The notes below the pieces were generated by a model. The model was not told the origin of the DNA and did not search any database. It was given only the letters and a program-made list of their open reading frames with translations. DNA of 64,000 nt, taken from NCBI RefSeq assembly GCF_000473205.1, contig NZ_KI421507.1, positions 113,074-177,073 on the forward strand. Direction: 5' to 3'. This document shows positions 25,513-33,730 of this stretch, in pieces (within the stretch, counting starts at the first letter, position 1; each line of letters opens with the position of its first letter). The translations under genes were made by a program, and so were the position numbers. The stretch is from Pseudophaeobacter arcticus DSM 23566 (lineage in GTDB: Bacteria; Pseudomonadota; Alphaproteobacteria; Rhodobacterales; Rhodobacteraceae).

Positions 25513-25781
25513 GGGCCAGCCTCTCCAAGTTGTTGTCAACTCAAGCCACCTGACACGGCTTGGGGTGCAGGTGGTCTAACGTGTTAGAGTGGCCATTCTG
25601 GGGCGAGAAATAGGTGGAAATCGTTAATTCTGGCGCTTGGTTTTGGTCCTGCAGTCCGATTTTATGCTTAAGTATTGAGGCAACTTTTGAAGAGTTGACT
25701 GCTGAGGTGGAAATCTCGATCACGTTTCAAAACCCTTTGGAACCGTTTGGGCCTGTCTTCTCGGCGCCACTATCACTGCCA
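25513..25781. other. Intergenic region, no gene
   Basis: Upstream of the GH128-like gene; holds its promoter. A 64-codon rightward open frame (25614-25808) has no support and runs into the IS remnant. Confidence 0.35.
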
Positions 25782-25970
25782 GGCTCTGTTGCACAAATCG
25801 GGGTCTGATCGTAGTTCCGGTTTTCTCGGACGGGTTTATTCCGCGCGCTCTGTGACATGTATGCCAAGCGCGGTGGAACCGTTCCGCACGGCAATACGGA
25901 CTTGTAATTCGGCCACCAGTTGATCGAAATTGCGGACCAGCAATGCCTACCCAGCAGTGCTTCAACGCTG
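25782..25970 (-). pseudogene. C-terminal scrap of an IS5-family transposase
   Basis: The right boundary motif GGCTCTGTTGCACAAA at 25782 is a common IS5-family terminal repeat in this group. Read leftward from about 25965, the frame gives N-F-D-Q-L-V-A-E-L-Q-V-R-I-A-V and then T-A-L-G-I-H-V-T-E, the usual transposase C-terminus, with a stop inside. Only about 190 bp survive. Confidence 0.6.
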
Positions 25971-26050
25971 GCAGGTGAGGATGGCGGCCCCTCTGAACCG
26001 CAGCTAAAGCAGCTATTTGCCGCGATCTTGGAAGCGGAAAATCTGGCTGC

Positions 26051-26141
26051 CTGGTCTGGCCGACTGGTCTGGCGGACTGGTCTGGCCGATTGGTCTGGCG
26101 GACTGGTCTGGCCGATTGGTCTGGCGACCTGATCTGACGGA
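26051..26141 (+). repeat. 13-bp tandem minisatellite
   Basis: Seven consecutive 13-bp units based on CTGGTCTGGCSGA, with later units diverging. The C/G at position 11 alternates between neighbouring units, giving a 26-bp higher-order repeat. It lies in a gene-free stretch between an IS remnant and a LysR gene. No spacers, so not CRISPR. Confidence 0.85.
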
Positions 26142-26307
26142 CGGGCTGGAAGTACAGTTTCTGATCACCGGCCGGGGACTTCGGGGTCCCTGGTTCCCTG
26201 GTTCACGGGCAAAGCTGCGATGACCGCTTTGTGTGTCCCAAGCCTGGTCATGCGCCTACATTTGAGCTGAGCAACTCAGGCAGTGCAGACCGCGACCTGG
26301 CCTGTGC

Positions 26308-27219
26308 TCAGACCACCAGGCCCTGGCTGCGCAATTGCGCGATTTCGGTGGCGATCACGTCCGAGAATGCCTTCCCCACCGCGCTGAGGGGGCGGTCCCG
26401 GGGGGTGAATTGAGCGATGTCCCAACTGATAGTTGGAAGGAGCGGCCGATCCACCACCCGGGCCGGATCCAGCAGGCGACAGGCCACTGGATCGATGATG
26501 GCCAGCCCCAACCCCATTTCTACCAGTTTGACCACACCGCGTAGATTGCGCATCTCGGCGGTGATGTTTCGCTGCACGTCGATGGTCTGCATCAGGTAAT
26601 CCACCCGGGTGCGCAGCGGGCTGCCCGGAGCCAGATCGACAAAGCTCTCGCGGCGCAGGCGGGGCAGGGGGATTTCGCCGGGTTGATTCAACGGATGATC
26701 CACCGGCAGGATGCAACGCGCTTCGCAGCGGGCCAGAGTGCGGGCAGTGGCACCAAAGGACTCGGCCTCCAGGGTGATGCCAAGGGCGAGATCGCAGCTG
26801 CGTTCGGCGATCATGCGCATCATTTCCTCCATGCCGACATCGACCAGACGGATGCTGACGCCCGGGTGGCTGCGGCGGAATACGGCAATGGCATCCAGAA
26901 GAAAGGTGTCGCAGAACACCGGCTGGGCTGCGATCACCAGATGGCCGAGCTGCTTGTTGGCGATGGCGGTGGCTTCCTCTTGGATGTCGCGCATGGCGGC
27001 CAGGGCGCGTTGCACCGTCAGGTGATATTGAAAGGCCTCGGGGGTTGGGGCCAAACGGTTGCGTTTCCTCAGGAAAAGAGAAAATCCCACGTGTTCTTCA
27101 AGCGCGCTGAGCAGGCGGCTGACGGCAGGTTGGCCCAGCCCCATGACTTCACCGGCAGTCTGGACGCTGCCCAGGCGCATGAAGGCATCAAAGGCCTCGA
27201 GTTCCCGTAACTTGATCAT
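26308..27219 (-). CDS. LysR-family regulator of the tct operon
   Basis: 303 aa. N-terminal winged helix (residues 1-60: L-R-E-L-E-A-F-D-A-F-M, then Q-P-A-V-S-R-L-L recognition helix) and a two-lobe periplasmic-binding-like effector domain from about residue 90. Divergent from tctC across 127 bp that hold a dyad TCAGTAT-N11-ATACTGA. By family precedent it senses the transported carboxylate or its metabolite and activates the divergent operon while repressing itself. Confidence 0.9.
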   Translation of the reverse strand: MIKLRELEAFDAFMRLGSVQTAGEVMGLGQPAVSRLLSALEEHVGFSLFLRKRNRLAPTPEAFQYHLTVQRALAAMRDIQEEATAIANKQLGHLVIAAQPVFCDTFLLDAIAVFRRSHPGVSIRLVDVGMEEMMRMIAERSCDLALGITLEAESFGATARTLARCEARCILPVDHPLNQPGEIPLPRLRRESFVDLAPGSPLRTRVDYLMQTIDVQRNITAEMRNLRGVVKLVEMGLGLAIIDPVACRLLDPARVVDRPLLPTISWDIAQFTPRDRPLSAVGKAFSDVIATEIAQLRSQGLVV

Positions 27220-27231
27220 CTTGATGCTCCC

Positions 27232-27285
27232 TCAGTATTCGTTTTTAACATACTGAAAGCGTTGCTTGTCAATATAGGAATACTG
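27232..27285. promoter_or_regulatory. LysR box in the lysR-tctC divergent region
   Basis: Perfect inverted repeat TCAGTAT (27232-27238) and ATACTGA (27250-27256), 11-nt spacer, fitting the T-N11-A rule. A further half site ATACTG lies at 27280-27285. The dyad is 13 nt upstream of the regulator's start, suited to autorepression; the extra half site is nearer tctC, suited to an activation site. Confidence 0.7.
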
Positions 27286-27346
27286 TGGAAGAGGAAGCGC
27301 ATCGTGAATTCCGGTCGGGCTCCCGGCCGCATTGTGGGAGGATACC

Positions 27347-28321
27347 ATGAAAAAACTCATCTCTGGCCTTGCTCTGGCCGTCTCGATGGCCGCTGGCGCT
27401 GCCGTGGCCGCCGACTACCCTGAAAAGGCTGTTACCCTGGTGGTACCCTATGGCCCCGGCGGTGCCTCCGATCTGGCAGGGCGCGCCCTCTCCGAAAGCG
27501 CAAAGCCCTATCTGGGCCAGCCAGTGACCGTGGTGAACAAGCCCGGCGCAGGCGGTATGAACGGCGCGCGTTTCGTTTCCGACGCGGATGCGGATGGCTA
27601 CACGATGCTGCTGGCCCGTGTTGGCATGGCGCTGACCCCGGCAGTGAACCCGCAGGCGACGGTTGACTGGGACGACTACACCTTTGTTGGCGGCCTGGAA
27701 GCCACCCCGATGATCCTCGCGGTGAAGGGCGATGCGTCCTATGACAGCGTGCAGGATCTGGTCGCCGCAGTGAAAGCAGCCGAGGGCCGCATGGCCTATG
27801 CGGCCTCCGGTGCCACCGCGATCGACGGGTTTACCGTGCAGTCGCTGCTGTCCGACGCCGGTCTGGACCCGCTGACCGCCGCGACCCTGGTGCCCTACAA
27901 GGGCGGTGGCGCATTGGCGACCGCGCTTCTGGGTGGCCATGTGGATTTCCTGGCGATCTCGGCGGGCTCGCTGATGCCGCATATCGAGAGCGGCAGCATG
28001 AAGCCGCTGATGGTCTTTGCCCCCGAGCGCATGGACAAGCTGCCCGATGTTCCGACAGCTGCCGAGCTGGGGTTTGAGCAGGCCGGTCAGGTCACCGGCT
28101 GGAGCGCGCTTTATGCGCCCAAGGGTCTGCCTGAGGACGTGATCGCCAAGTGGCAGGACGTGCTGGGCCAGATGGCCACCGACGAAACCTGGCTGACCCT
28201 GGCGGAACGCCGCGGTTCCATCTCGACCGTGGGCGCCGTGGATATGCCTGCCTATGCCAAGGCGCAGTACGAACTGTTCAACGGCCTGGCAAAGAAGTTC
28301 GGCTACCTACCGGCTGAATAA
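27347..28321 (+). CDS. tctC: TTT-family solute-binding protein (TctC)
   Basis: 324 aa from ATG 27347 with GGGAGGA ribosome site. Signal peptide residues 1-22 (A-A-V-A-A). Periplasmic carboxylate binder of the Bug/TctC family: V-T-L-V-V-P-Y-G-P-G-G-A-S-D near 29-42, N-K-P-G-A-G-G near 63-69. Captures citrate-like or other carboxylates and delivers them to TctAB. Gene order binder, small subunit, large subunit is classic. Confidence 0.92.
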   Translation: MKKLISGLALAVSMAAGAAVAADYPEKAVTLVVPYGPGGASDLAGRALSESAKPYLGQPVTVVNKPGAGGMNGARFVSDADADGYTMLLARVGMALTPAVNPQATVDWDDYTFVGGLEATPMILAVKGDASYDSVQDLVAAVKAAEGRMAYAASGATAIDGFTVQSLLSDAGLDPLTAATLVPYKGGGALATALLGGHVDFLAISAGSLMPHIESGSMKPLMVFAPERMDKLPDVPTAAELGFEQAGQVTGWSALYAPKGLPEDVIAKWQDVLGQMATDETWLTLAERRGSISTVGAVDMPAYAKAQYELFNGLAKKFGYLPAE

Positions 28322-28351
28322 GTCCATAGCGCCTTTACTCACAAGACTGGA

Positions 28352-28385
28352 GCGGCCCCGCCCCCTACCGGGCTGGCGGGGCTGC
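28352..28385 (+). promoter_or_regulatory. Intercistronic hairpin between tctC and tctB
   Basis: An 11-bp GC-rich stem, GCGGCCCCGCC with GGCGGGGCTGC (one G-T pair), without a following T run. In transporter operons such hairpins behind the binding-protein gene protect its mRNA and keep binder in excess over membrane subunits. Confidence 0.55.
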
Positions 28386-28410
28386 GCCTCCTTCAGCGAA
28401 AGATCGAGCG

Positions 28411-28908
28411 ATGACCAAACCTCTCTTTCGCGGCCTTTTGATCGCAGCCGTTTTTGCCCTAGTGGCCGCCGTGCTGATCCCGGTCTATGTGCCGCGCCCT
28501 GCATTCATTCCCGGATTTGCCCCGCCGCCCGACATGTGGCCGCGCACGGTGGCGCTGATCGGAACTGGCCTGGGCCTGCTGGCCATTTTCCAGGCGGTAC
28601 TGGGCCGCGGCCTGCCTGACGAAGCTCCAGTCAAAACCGATGGCGCCCCTGTGGCGACCATGGTGCTGCGGGCTCTTGGCGCCATGGCTGCCTTTACCGG
28701 CTTTGTTCTGATGGTGCCATTGGCGGGCTTTCCGATTGCGGCGATGGCTCTGACTGGGCTTTGCATCCTGCTGACCGGCGAGCGCGGCCACGTCCTGTGG
28801 GCGCTGGCAATTTCCATCCTGGGACCGCTCATCCTGCTGGCCTTTTTCCAGCAGGCGCTTGGCACGCAATTTCCCAAAGGGTTGCTGACGACGGCGATCG
28901 GGATCTGA
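28411..28908 (+). CDS. tctB: TTT-family small membrane subunit (TctB)
   Basis: 165 aa with four predicted membrane segments (about 7-28, 45-64, 84-105, 118-150). Short, poorly conserved small subunit, recognised mainly by its place between tctC and tctA and by the P-R-P-x-F-x-P-G-F-A-P-P start of the first loop. Works with TctA as sodium- or proton-driven symporter. Confidence 0.85.
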   Translation: MTKPLFRGLLIAAVFALVAAVLIPVYVPRPAFIPGFAPPPDMWPRTVALIGTGLGLLAIFQAVLGRGLPDEAPVKTDGAPVATMVLRALGAMAAFTGFVLMVPLAGFPIAAMALTGLCILLTGERGHVLWALAISILGPLILLAFFQQALGTQFPKGLLTTAIGI

Positions 28909-28921
28909 AGGGACTGACAAC

Positions 28922-30412
28922 ATGATGAATGACATTCTGATCGCCTTGCAGGCGGTCGCCACACTTGAAAACCTGCTGATCATGGCTGCCGGTATCTGGG
29001 GCGGTGTGATCATTGGCGCCATTCCCGGCATGACCGGAACCATGGCGGTGACGCTGGCGCTGCCTTTTACCTTTTACATGGCACCGGTGCCCTCGATCCT
29101 GCTGCTGGTCGCGCTCTACAAGGGATCGACCTATGGTGGCTCGGTTTCAGCCATCCTGATCAAGACGCCGGGCACCGCCTCGGCCGCCTGCACCGCACTG
29201 GACGGCTATCCGCTGGCGCAGCAGGGCAAGGCGGGCAAGGCGCTGAATATGGCGCTCTATTCCTCGGTCACCGGCGATTTCATCTCGAACCTGTCGCTGA
29301 TCTTCCTCGCCGCGCCGCTGGCGCTGCTGGCGCTGCGCGTTGGTCCCCCGGAGTATTTCATGCTGATGCTCTTTGCCCTGACCACAGTTGCCGGGGTGTC
29401 CGGAAACTCGCTGCTGCTGGGGCTGGTATCGGCCGCCATGGGCCTGCTTTTGACCACCGCCGGAGAAGACATGTACGGCTCGTTCCGCTTTGCCTTTACC
29501 GATGACATGCAGGCGGGACTGTCGGTGGCGCCTGTGCTGATCGGTCTGTTTGCGCTGCCGGAACTGATCAAGATGATCGTCATGCGGGCGGCGCCTGACA
29601 AGGAAACCGCCAAGCTGGGCGATCAGAGCGTCAGCCGCGCCGAATTCCTTGGATCGCTGAAATCAATCCTGCGCGGCAGTTCCATCGGTGTGATTTTGGG
29701 CGCGATCCCGGGCATTGGTCCCTCGGCGGCGGCCTTCTTCTCTTACGGCGAAGCGCAGCGGAGCTCGAAGAACGGCAAGAACTTTGGCAAGGGAGAGCTG
29801 GAAGGTATTGCCGCCTCAGAAAGCGCCAACAACGGGGCCTGCGGGGCGACGATGATCCCGCTTCTGGCGCTGGGCGTGCCCGGTGATGTGATCACCGGGG
29901 TGATGTTGGGCGCCTTCATGATCCAGGGCCTGACCCCCGGTCCGCTGCTGTTCCAGACCAACATGCACGAGATCTACATGCTGTTCATCGGTATGCTGTT
30001 CTCCTCGGTGCTGCTGTTTGGTGCGGGCAAGCTGACGATGCGGATGTTCTCTTATGTGGCGCATATTCCGCAGACCCTGCTGACGCCGACGGTGCTTCTT
30101 TTGTGCCTGTTCGGGATCTATTCGATCTCATCCAGTATGTTTGACGTGACGGTGCTTTTGGTGATGGGCTGCGTAGGCTTTGCCATGTTCCTGCTGAATA
30201 TCCCGGCAGCCCCCTTCCTTATCGCCTTTATTCTGGGGCCGATGATCGAAGAGAACCTGCGCCGGGCGCTGGCCCTGTCGCGCGGCGAGCCGGGCATTCT
30301 CCTGTCCTCCCCGATCACCTGGGTGTTTGCTGCCCTGATCGTTTTTGTGGTGGGCCTGACCGTGCGCCGCGAAATCCACAAATCCAAAGACCGAAAGGCC
30401 CTGATCTCATGA
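28922..30412 (+). CDS. tctA: TTT-family large permease subunit (TctA)
   Basis: 496 aa, about 11-12 membrane segments. Two family repeats each contain the I-P-G loop: G-A-I-P-G-M-T-G near 36-43 and G-A-I-P-G-I-G-P-S-A-A near 260-270; also Y-G-G-S-V-S-A-I-L-I-K-T-P-G. These mark the Na+/solute path. ATG-ATG double start. Its stop overlaps the start of the M20 deacylase (ATGA), so transport and hydrolysis are translationally coupled. Confidence 0.93.
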   Translation: MMNDILIALQAVATLENLLIMAAGIWGGVIIGAIPGMTGTMAVTLALPFTFYMAPVPSILLLVALYKGSTYGGSVSAILIKTPGTASAACTALDGYPLAQQGKAGKALNMALYSSVTGDFISNLSLIFLAAPLALLALRVGPPEYFMLMLFALTTVAGVSGNSLLLGLVSAAMGLLLTTAGEDMYGSFRFAFTDDMQAGLSVAPVLIGLFALPELIKMIVMRAAPDKETAKLGDQSVSRAEFLGSLKSILRGSSIGVILGAIPGIGPSAAAFFSYGEAQRSSKNGKNFGKGELEGIAASESANNGACGATMIPLLALGVPGDVITGVMLGAFMIQGLTPGPLLFQTNMHEIYMLFIGMLFSSVLLFGAGKLTMRMFSYVAHIPQTLLTPTVLLLCLFGIYSISSSMFDVTVLLVMGCVGFAMFLLNIPAAPFLIAFILGPMIEENLRRALALSRGEPGILLSSPITWVFAALIVFVVGLTVRREIHKSKDRKALIS

Positions 30413-31602
30413 GCCAGCCTGCGCGCGCCATCACCCCCAGCCATCCGCAACTGGAAACGGCCAAACAGCACCTGGGTGAGCTGATCAGCTTTGACACCGT
30501 GTCGAAGAATTCGAACCGGGCCTTGATCGACCATATGGCGGTCCAGTTCGGCAGGTTGGGGGCCGAGATCACCTTCTTGCCCGACGCGACCGGGGAGAAG
30601 GTGAATCTGGTGGCGCGGTTTGGCCCCGAAGGCCAGCCGGGGGTGGTCCTGTCGGGGCATACCGATGTGGTTCCCGCCGAGGAAGACAGCTGGCTCACGC
30701 CGCCCTTTGCCATGCAAGAGCGCGACGGCCGCCTCTACGGGCGCGGGGCCTGTGACATGAAGGGTTTCGCGGCCTGTGTCATGGCTGCAGCACCAGCCAT
30801 TGCCGCCGCAGATCTACAGCGTCCGCTGTACCTCTGCTTTTCCTATGACGAAGAGGTCGGCTGCCTTGGCGCACCGGATATCGCCCGCCATCTGGCGGCG
30901 TTGCCGGTGCCCCCTGAGTTCGCCATTATCGGCGAACCCTCTGAGATGAAGCTGGTTACCGGCCAGAAGGGCAAGATCGCCATGCGCGCAACTGTCACCG
31001 GCACCTCGGGGCATTCGTCCTTTTCGCCGCGCCATGTGAACGCAGTGGAATACGCCGGCCGGGTGCTGCAACTGATTACCAAACGGGCGGCAGAGTATGA
31101 GACCGCGGGACCGTTTGACCGGGAATTCACCGTGCCTCATGCGACCTTGCTGGCGACCATGATTTCGGGCGGAGTGGCCACCAACGTGACCCCGGATCAT
31201 TGCAGTTTTACCTTCGAATTGCGTTCGATAGGGGAGAATGACCCCGAGGGAGAGATGGCGGCCCTGATCGAAAGCGCCGGTGAAATCAACGCCGAAATGC
31301 AGCAGCGAGCGCCCGGATGCGGCATCGCATTTAGTCGCATCTTCGCCTATCCGGCGATGAACGACGCTCGCAACAGCGCTGGTTTTCGCACACTGGCGGA
31401 TCTGATGCCCGAATATGGCGGTAAGGTTTCCTACGGCTCCGAAGGGGGCGTGTTCGAACAAATCGGTGGTATCCCCTCTGTCATCGTGGGCCCGGGTTCG
31501 ATTGAACAGGCACATAAGCCCAATGAATTTGTCGAGATCAACCAGATTGAGAACTGCCTGGAGTTCCTGGACGGGCTCACCGCGCGCCTGAGTGGGGTTT
31601 GA
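30409..31602 (+). CDS. M20-family deacylase, acetylornithine deacetylase-like
   Basis: 397 aa. Zinc site pattern: L-S-G-H-T-D-V-V-P near 80-88 (His, Asp), G-R-G-A-C-D-M-K-G near 107-115 (bridging Asp), S-Y-D-E-E-V-G-C near 144-151 (catalytic Glu pair), I-I-G-E-P-S-E near 175-181, and a C-terminal His in E-Q-A-H-K-P. Removes an acyl group from an N-acyl amino acid in the cytosol. ArgE-type by resemblance, but its coupling to tctCBA suggests a catabolic role on the imported carboxylate, with no arginine biosynthesis gene nearby. Confidence 0.85.
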   Translation: MSQPARAITPSHPQLETAKQHLGELISFDTVSKNSNRALIDHMAVQFGRLGAEITFLPDATGEKVNLVARFGPEGQPGVVLSGHTDVVPAEEDSWLTPPFAMQERDGRLYGRGACDMKGFAACVMAAAPAIAAADLQRPLYLCFSYDEEVGCLGAPDIARHLAALPVPPEFAIIGEPSEMKLVTGQKGKIAMRATVTGTSGHSSFSPRHVNAVEYAGRVLQLITKRAAEYETAGPFDREFTVPHATLLATMISGGVATNVTPDHCSFTFELRSIGENDPEGEMAALIESAGEINAEMQQRAPGCGIAFSRIFAYPAMNDARNSAGFRTLADLMPEYGGKVSYGSEGGVFEQIGGIPSVIVGPGSIEQAHKPNEFVEINQIENCLEFLDGLTARLSGV

Positions 31603-31639
31603 AACTGACCTGAACCGTCGCAAGACACGCAAACGGATG

Positions 31640-31666
31640 GGCCGGGGTGAATACTCCGGCCTTTTG
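31640..31666 (+). terminator. Terminator of tctCBA-deacylase operon
   Basis: Stem GGCCGG (31640-31645) with CCGGCC (31656-31661), 10-nt loop, followed by TTTT. It lies 38 nt behind the deacylase stop. About 230 bp of gene-free sequence follow before the convergent LysR gene. Confidence 0.65.
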
Positions 31667-31896
31667 CCTGCGAGCCTTGCCTTGCCCTTGTGGGATGCCG
31701 CAGAAATATAGCGGCGCACCGCAGCAAGACTGTGCGTCCGACAAAGAAGCCCGCGATGAAAAGTCGCCAGCTTTGCAAGGCCAGCGCTGTTTGGTCTGTT
31801 GCACAGTCAACGTCTGGTCGCTGCGTGTTTTTGTGCCCGCCATTTGTGCCCGCCATATGGGGCTAGATGGCGTGGAAACAGGCCCCGTTGAAATCG

Positions 31897-32823
31897 TCAG
31901 ATCGGTGTCAACGCATCCGGCAGGACCTGGCCTGCCGTGTTGAAGAAGAAATCGATCAGAGCGTTTTTTTCATCGGCAAGGGCAAAGACGACCTCGTCCA
32001 CGCGAGAGCGGAATTCCGGGACACTGATCCGGCGCACGGTGTCTGCTCTGTAGGTTCCATAGCGCCACATGAAACCGACACCGATCCCAAGCGCCACTGC
32101 TTCGTAGACCGCATCGCGGGTGTCCGCAGTCAATCGCGGTTCCGGGACCAGGCCCGCTTGCCGGAAGCCACGGTCGACCACCTTCTGAGTGGAGGACCCC
32201 GGAGACCGGAACACCAGCGGGCTGGCTGCAAGCTGCGTCAGCGACACCTCACTTTTCTGCGCCATCGGGCTATCTGGTGACACGATTGCCACGACTTCCT
32301 GCGAAAGGACTGGAAGGCGGCGGAAGCGCGGATCAGCGGGCAGGTCGGGCAGGAGGGCAACGTCGACCTCGCGGCGGGACACGGCAGCCATGATCTCTTG
32401 ATGTGATCCGCTTTCGACTGTCACCGTCAGCGATGGGTTCAGATCAAGCACGCGGCTGACAATGGCGATACCGGGCATCGAGTTCCCGAGCCCGATCCGC
32501 AGGCGGTGTTTGCCCGAGGGGCCGCGCCGCGCCAGGACACGTTCGGCGTCCCCCTGAGCCCGCTGCATGCGATGCGCGATGTCGCAGAGTTCCAGGCAAG
32601 CGGGGGTAGGGGTCATCACCCCACGCAGCCTGTCGAACAGGTGGATGTCATAGGCGCGTTCCAGATCGCGGACCTGCTGCGCGACAGCGCTGTGGGAAAT
32701 GCCGATTCTCCGTGCGGCGGCGGAGTAGGACCCCTCTTCGGCAACCGCCGTGAGGGCCCGCAAACGCGAAAGCGACAGGCCCGAGGCCGTTTCTGAAACC
32801 GATACCTTCATGACCTGCAACAT
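31897..32823 (-). CDS. LysR-family regulator of the organophosphate-type importer operon
   Basis: 308 aa (ATG 32823, or 32811 for a slightly shorter form). Winged helix at residues about 18-75 with S-Y-S-A-A-A-R-R-I-G-I-S-H-S-A-V-A-Q; effector domain from about 105, including V-S-P-D-S-P-M-A and G-V-G-F-M-W-R-Y-G. Divergent from the HAD-phosphatase gene, with a 136-bp shared promoter region. Likely controls the importer operon in response to its substrate. Confidence 0.88.
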   Translation of the reverse strand: MLQVMKVSVSETASGLSLSRLRALTAVAEEGSYSAAARRIGISHSAVAQQVRDLERAYDIHLFDRLRGVMTPTPACLELCDIAHRMQRAQGDAERVLARRGPSGKHRLRIGLGNSMPGIAIVSRVLDLNPSLTVTVESGSHQEIMAAVSRREVDVALLPDLPADPRFRRLPVLSQEVVAIVSPDSPMAQKSEVSLTQLAASPLVFRSPGSSTQKVVDRGFRQAGLVPEPRLTADTRDAVYEAVALGIGVGFMWRYGTYRADTVRRISVPEFRSRVDEVVFALADEKNALIDFFFNTAGQVLPDALTPI

Positions 32824-32846
32824 AAGCTTTCATCCGTAACACCCCG

Positions 32847-32864
32847 GTTACAGTTGGGCGACAG
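32847..32864 (-). promoter_or_regulatory. Pho-box-like direct repeat (weak candidate)
   Basis: On the minus strand the sequence reads CTGTCGC-CCAA-CTGTAAC, two CTGT-headed 7-mers spaced as in PhoB sites. It points towards the LysR gene and ends only 24 nt from its start codon, closer than usual, and it would be backwards for the importer operon. Treat as a candidate only. Confidence 0.3.
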
Positions 32865-32959
32865 AAAGCGAACAACAGCCGCACAACCGGTCCAACAAAA
32901 ACAGCAACACCGTGCCAGCTGGCGCAAACGGGGATTTCCCCGAACAGAGAGATATTGGC

Positions 32960-33730
32960 ATGGCACAACCGATCCGATTGCAGCAGTTTCTTGACAGCCC
33001 CTGGCCCGACCGAGCGGCCATTCTGGCCGATCTGGACGGCTGCCTGGTGTCCGGTGATACGGTGCTGCCGCAGGTTCCAGAACTGTTCGCACGCTGTGAT
33101 GATCGGTTGTGGATCGTGTCCAATAATTCCACCGACACTGCGCAGACTCTGGCGACACGGCTGGACAGGCTGGGGATTGGTCTGTCGCAAAACCGACTGC
33201 TTCTGGCCGGGGAAATGACCCTGCGCGCCCTGCAGCGGAACTGCCCCGGTGCCCGGATCGCGCTTTATGCCAGTGATCCCCTGCAGGATCTGGCGCGCCA
33301 GCTGGGGCTGGTGCCCGACCGCAGCGCGCCCCAACGGGTGGTGCTGGCGCGCGACACTGCGCTCAGCTTCTCCGATATCGCCCGTATCGCCGAATACGCC
33401 CATGCAGGCATCCCGGTCACCCTCGCCAATCCGGATAGGAGCCACCCCGCTGCTGACGGCACCCCGGTGCCCGAAACCGGTGCGCTTTGGGCGGCGGTGT
33501 CGGCCATTGTACCGCAGGCGCGGGTGACCAGCCTTGGCAAGCCCGCGCCCGATATGCCGCGCGAGGCGCTGCGTCGTGCGGGCGTTGCAGCCGGGGCCGC
33601 CGTCTTTATCGGAGACACCGCCGAAACCGACGGCATGGCGGCAGCCGCTGCCGGTGTCGAATTTGTCCATCTGGCGCGTCCGGGCGGCGTCTCTGTCTGC
33701 CCTGCCATACCCGGAGCCAAAACATGCTGA
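32960..33730 (+). CDS. HAD-IIA phosphatase (NagD/phosphoglycolate-phosphatase-like)
   Basis: 256 aa from ATG 32960; an earlier start 16 codons upstream lacks a ribosome site. HAD motif I A-D24-L-D26-G (nucleophile and acid), motif II S-N-N-S (54-57), motif III Lys in G-K-P-A-P, motif IV G-D-T-A-E-T-D. The cap domain sits between motifs II and III, as in subclass IIA. Hydrolyses a small phosphoester in the cytosol. First gene of an importer operon, overlapping the permease start by 7 nt; this position suggests it acts on the imported compound. Confidence 0.85.
   Translation: MAQPIRLQQFLDSPWPDRAAILADLDGCLVSGDTVLPQVPELFARCDDRLWIVSNNSTDTAQTLATRLDRLGIGLSQNRLLLAGEMTLRALQRNCPGARIALYASDPLQDLARQLGLVPDRSAPQRVVLARDTALSFSDIARIAEYAHAGIPVTLANPDRSHPAADGTPVPETGALWAAVSAIVPQARVTSLGKPAPDMPREALRRAGVAAGAAVFIGDTAETDGMAAAAAGVEFVHLARPGGVSVCPAIPGAKTC

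Noticed and set aside
26051..26141. CRISPR-like array
   Set aside because: Units are contiguous 13-mers without spacers and no cas genes are near.
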